DNA from: Chlamydiota bacterium
GTDB taxonomy: Bacteria; Chlamydiota; Chlamydiia; Chlamydiales; JAJFMK01
DNA: 15,935 bases
Direction: 5' to 3'
NCBI GenBank assembly: GCA_021772215.1
Contig: JAJFMK010000289.1
Coordinates: 1 to 15,935 of the forward strand
The position numbers and the translations under genes were made by a program. This document shows, one piece after another, positions 13,547 through 15,935 of this stretch. The notes beneath the pieces are model-generated. The model saw nothing but the letters and a program-made list of their open reading frames with translations, searched no databases and was not told the DNA's origin. Each line of letters opens with the position of its first letter. Positions within the stretch are counted from its first letter, which is position 1.

Positions 13547-14078
13547 TTACCAGGAGATCTCTTTTCGGCAGCGAAAAAACTTGCCGGTGGGGCCGCTATT
13601 TGGGAGGGTGGCGAGCCAAATGATGCTGTCGGCGCCCTCTTCGATTGTGAGTGGGGCTGTGGGGCCGCCCATTTCTGTGTTGACCCAACCGGGACAGACG
13701 GCGTTGATCTTGATGGAGGAGGGAAGATTTTCGGCTCCTATTAAGGTAATGGCGTTGAGGGCTGCTTTGGAAATACTGTAGATGGGAGCGTAGCCGCTTT
13801 CCATTCTTTCGGCAAAAGAGCCGGCTCCCGAGGAGACATTGACGATCCGCCCATAGCCTCTTTCAATCATCTGGGGCGAAAAGGCGCGTATAGCGTAGAG
13901 GGGACCTAAGATATTTGTCTGGAAGGTTTGTTCGATGTTGCTATCTGAGGTGGTGAGAAGATTGCCGGGTGGGAGGATCGCGGCTGCCTAAGAGAGTCTT
14001 AATTCCCTCTTTTGCAAGTCCTTGGCAGACGCCAAAGCCAATGCCGCGGTTTCCCCCTGTCACAAGCGCAATTTTCAT
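13547..14078 (-). pseudogene. Short-chain dehydrogenase/reductase, broken by internal deletion
   Basis: From the ATG at 14078 the frame begins MKIALVTGGNRGIGFGVCQG, with the Rossmann TGxxxGIG motif, to LLGSRD, then reads out of frame and stops after HHLR. A second frame carries the rest: NLLTTSDSNIEQTFQTNILG, RIVNVSSGAG, the catalytic YSISK (YxxxK), and CPGWVNTEMGG, to a stop at 13547. In carbonyl-reductase-like SDRs about 50 residues, including the NNAG motif, should lie between these parts. The second frame reads AAILPPGNLL at the join, as expected just after NN. The join (13976-13984) is GATCGCGGC on the plus strand, which could encode both the GSRD end and the NNAAI end, so a deletion between short direct repeats probably removed about 150 bp and shifted the frame. 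A 107-aa remnant starting at 13870 stays open but lacks the cofactor site, so an active enzyme is not expected. Confidence 0.85.
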
Positions 14079-14104
14079 ACCCTTTTTAGACTTTTTACGT
14101 TAAA

Positions 14105-14365
14105 ATGTTAGCCATGATGTTAGCTAAGATAATCAGCACAACCTTTACAGTCTACTCAATTATGTTGATTGTGAGGATCTTAGGCTCTTGGGTGCCCGAA
14201 CTCTCAGAGAAGCGGTTTATGCAGTTTATCGCCTTCTATACCGATCCCTATCTCAACTTCTTTCGCAAATTTATTCCCCCTCTTGGAATGATTGACATCA
14301 GCCCCATTGTTGCCTTTATCGCTCTTCGTGTGCTTGAGTCTATGATATTCAGGATTTTATTCTAA
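14105..14365 (+). CDS. YggT-family membrane protein
   Basis: 86 aa, one YggT unit (E. coli YggT has two). Two hydrophobic helices, about 8-27 (KIISTTFTVYSIMLIVRILG) and 65-84 (SPIVAFIALRVLESMIF), flank the family signature: R-I-L-x-S-W then FYTDPYLNFFRKFIPPLGMIDISP, the typical D-P-x-L-x-x-x-R-x-x-x-P-P-x-G-x-x-D-x-S-P motif. Members are integral inner-membrane proteins with poorly known roles, linked to cell division, chloroplast thylakoid biogenesis or osmotic stress. ATG codons at 14105, 14114 and 14117 are all possible; none has a good Shine-Dalgarno. The stop is followed at once by the ATG of the dus gene (TAAATG), so the two are co-transcribed. The divergent neighbour is the broken SDR gene. 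Confidence 0.85.
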   Translation: MLAMMLAKIISTTFTVYSIMLIVRILGSWVPELSEKRFMQFIAFYTDPYLNFFRKFIPPLGMIDISPIVAFIALRVLESMIFRILF

Positions 14366-15403
14366 ATGAGTCAAGCGGCTTTACAAACACCGTTTCAGTT
14401 GGGAAATTTGACGTTTCCCAACAACGTCTTCTATGCCCCGCTGGCGGGCTGCTCTGATTTCCCTTTCCGCAAGATGAGCGCTCAGGGTGGTCCCGGTCTC
14501 GTCTTTTGCGAGATGGTGAAGATGGATGCACTCATTCGGCACGATCCGGGAACCTACCATCTCCTCGATTTTGATCATACGATGCCCTTTATTGGCGCTC
14601 AACTCTGCGGCAGCAAGCCAGAGCTTGCGGGGCAATGCGCCAAGATGCTAGAGGAGATGGGCTTTACTCTGATCGATCTCAACTGCGGCTGTCCAGTCGA
14701 TAAGGTGACAAAAGATGGCAGTGGATCTGGCCTTTTAAAAGATCCTGAGAAGATTGGCGACATTTTGGCCAACATGGTTGCCTCTGTCTCCATTCCCGTG
14801 ACGCTGAAGATTCGCGCCGGTTGGGATGAGGAGACGATCACAGCGCCTCAAATCACAGAGATAGCTGAAAAGGCGGGCGCAAAAGCGATAACGATCCACG
14901 GAAGAACGAGAAAGCAGGCCTATCGCGGTCCGGCTGTTTGGGAACATATTCGCGCTTGTAAAGAAGTTGCCAAGGAGATCAAGGTGATCGGCAATGGCGA
15001 CCTTCACACCGGAGAGGATGTAGAGAGGATGTACCAAGAGACCGGCTGCGACGGCTTTTTGATTGCGAGGGGGACGCTGGGAAGGCCTTGGGCAGCGCAA
15101 GAGGTGATCGACTACTTCACAGCCGAGGTTAAAAAGAGGCCTTTTGAAGAGTACTTGGATGCTTTAAGAGAGCATTATCAGGTGATCAAAGGTTATCGCA
15201 ACGACAAAAAAGCGATCATTGATATGCGGCGCGTTGGCTGCTGGTATATCAAGGGAGGCAAAGCGACAAGAGCATTTCGTCAAAAGATCAGCCATGCGCA
15301 GACGTTGGATGAGGTGGAGGATCTCCTCTACAACTACTCCTGGAAAGAGGAGGACTTCTTCGGAGAGGTTCAGTCCGAAGAGGAGACTCTTTGCGCCTGT
15401 TAG
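14366..15403 (+). CDS. dus: tRNA-dihydrouridine synthase (DusB/NifR3 type)
   Basis: 345 aa, usual length. An FMN enzyme that reduces uridine in the D-loop of tRNAs with NADPH. The TIM-barrel landmarks are present in order: FMN-binding APLAGCSDFPFR (24-35), GAQLCGSKPE (77-86), the active-site DLNCGCPVDKVTKDGSGSGLL (104-124) with catalytic Cys109, TLKIRAGWD (146-154), AITIHGRTRKQAYRGPA (174-190), IGNGDL (208-213) and phosphate-binding GFLIARGTLGRPW (230-242). The C-terminal helical RNA-binding domain has MRRVGCWYIKG, similar to the usual M-R-x-H segment but with Val-Gly in place of the common Lys-His. ATG directly follows the YggT stop. The last 13 nt overlap the start of the next gene. Confidence 0.96.
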   Translation: MSQAALQTPFQLGNLTFPNNVFYAPLAGCSDFPFRKMSAQGGPGLVFCEMVKMDALIRHDPGTYHLLDFDHTMPFIGAQLCGSKPELAGQCAKMLEEMGFTLIDLNCGCPVDKVTKDGSGSGLLKDPEKIGDILANMVASVSIPVTLKIRAGWDEETITAPQITEIAEKAGAKAITIHGRTRKQAYRGPAVWEHIRACKEVAKEIKVIGNGDLHTGEDVERMYQETGCDGFLIARGTLGRPWAAQEVIDYFTAEVKKRPFEEYLDALREHYQVIKGYRNDKKAIIDMRRVGCWYIKGGKATRAFRQKISHAQTLDEVEDLLYNYSWKEEDFFGEVQSEEETLCAC

Positions 15404-15935
15404 CCCTCTTTTTGATCCTTGCCGCTCCTCTTTTTTCTAAAGTTGACCCTAAAAATGAGAAGGTTTTGATCTTAGGTGTCTGTAAAGATGTCGCCCCTTT
15501 TTTGCCTCATATGAGAGAAAAAATCGAGGAGCTTGGGCGCTGCTTTAAAGATTACCGCATCATCATCTACGAGAACAATTCCAGAGACAGGACAAAAGAG
15601 CTGCTTTGGCATTGGGAGAGCGAAAATTCCAAGCTTGTTCTCTTTACGGAGGAGCTCACAGATGAGGAGCTATTTGACCGTTCCCAGTGTCGATCTGTTG
15701 AAAACGGCGCCCCCAACCGCATGGAGCTGATCGCTTTTGCTCGAAATATCACCCTTCAAGAGGCGATGAAGAGTGACTATGATGACTACTCTTTTGTAAT
15801 TGTGACCGACCTTGATTTCGATGTGGGCTGGGATCCCAAAAAAGTGGTGCGCTCTCTCTCCTACCGCCCTAGTTGGGATGCGATCTTTGCCAACGGAATG
15901 CTTCCCGACCTTCGCTACTTTGATCGCTACGCCTT
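15391..15935 (+). CDS. Secreted glycosyltransferase, GT69/CAP59-like (5' part only)
   Basis: At least 181 aa; runs off the right edge. The start is a TTG at 15391, chosen because AGGAG (15381-15385) lies 5 nt upstream and it gives a complete signal peptide MRLLALFLILAAPLFS; no ATG in frame precedes the conserved part. The gene begins inside the last codons of dus, so translation is likely coupled. Mature part: VLILGVCKDVAPFLPHMREK (25-43), YRIIIYENNSRDRTKELL (55-72, the nucleotide-sugar-binding strand and N-S-x-D-x-T turn of GT-A enzymes), APNRMELIAFARN (107-119) and an acidic metal-binding motif VIVTDLDFDVGWD (136-148). The order of these segments resembles CAP59/CMT1-type mannosyltransferases (GT69) of fungi. 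Assignment to that exact family is inference; a secreted GT-A glycosyltransferase is well supported. Confidence 0.75.
   Translation, partial: MRLLALFLILAAPLFSKVDPKNEKVLILGVCKDVAPFLPHMREKIEELGRCFKDYRIIIYENNSRDRTKELLWHWESENSKLVLFTEELTDEELFDRSQCRSVENGAPNRMELIAFARNITLQEAMKSDYDDYSFVIVTDLDFDVGWDPKKVVRSLSYRPSWDAIFANGMLPDLRYFDRYA

Noticed and set aside
13512..13781. 89-aa plus-strand frame after the orphan gene
   Set aside because: It is antisense to the conserved C-terminal part of the SDR pseudogene.

Overview
The window looks like a piece of a chromosome from a member of the Chlamydiae, most likely an environmental (Parachlamydiales-type) lineage rather than Chlamydia itself. The main reason is gene order. 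Reading the minus strand there is a block of a PilM/GspL-like protein, a short single-TM protein, a MORN-like (YwqK-type) repeat protein, 5-formyltetrahydrofolate cyclo-ligase and recA, and as I recall it this is the order CT646-CT647-CT648-CT649-CT650 of Chlamydia trachomatis. The extra genes around the block (tripartite efflux pump, signal-peptide-bearing glycosyltransferases, a bilobed membrane protein, an AT-rich orphan) fit the larger genomes of amoeba-associated chlamydiae. Genus cannot be decided from the sequence alone.

Layout. 83-2434 (minus): two proteins with Sec signal peptides, a glycosyltransferase-like protein and a clear GT90 (CAP10-like) glycosyltransferase. 2461-3557 (minus): recA, with a strong hairpin just after it. 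3558-3728: an intergenic region with a palindrome and a good sigma-70-type promoter that reads right into a tiny secreted protein (3729-3920, plus). 3923-7994 (minus): ygfA and the overlapping set MORN protein / GspM-like / GspL-like, headed by an extended -10 promoter inside an inverted repeat. 8044-12630 (minus): a complete EmrAB-type efflux operon (outer-membrane lipoprotein, membrane fusion protein, 14-TM MFS pump) with a bilobed membrane protein of unknown function as its last gene. 12628-12921: a 291-bp divergent intergenic region with a perfect palindrome over the start codon of the pump operon and three 51-bp tandem repeat units, each holding an inverted repeat. 12922-13503 (plus): an AT-rich orphan with a glycine-zipper C terminus, a consensus -10 and a strong Shine-Dalgarno. 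13547-14078 (minus): a short-chain dehydrogenase broken by an internal deletion. 14105-15935 (plus): a YggT-family membrane protein, tRNA-dihydrouridine synthase and the 5' part of a third secreted glycosyltransferase, tightly packed and probably co-transcribed.

How they fit together. The most interesting inference is that the CT646/CT647-type pair looks like GspL and GspM, inner-membrane platform parts of a type II secretion system, while the same window encodes several proteins carrying N-terminal Sec signals (three glycosyltransferase-like proteins, a tiny 63-aa protein and the MORN protein) of the sort that such a system could export. The efflux operon seems to be controlled from an unusually repeat-rich intergenic region. 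No tRNA, rRNA, CRISPR array or insertion sequence was seen.
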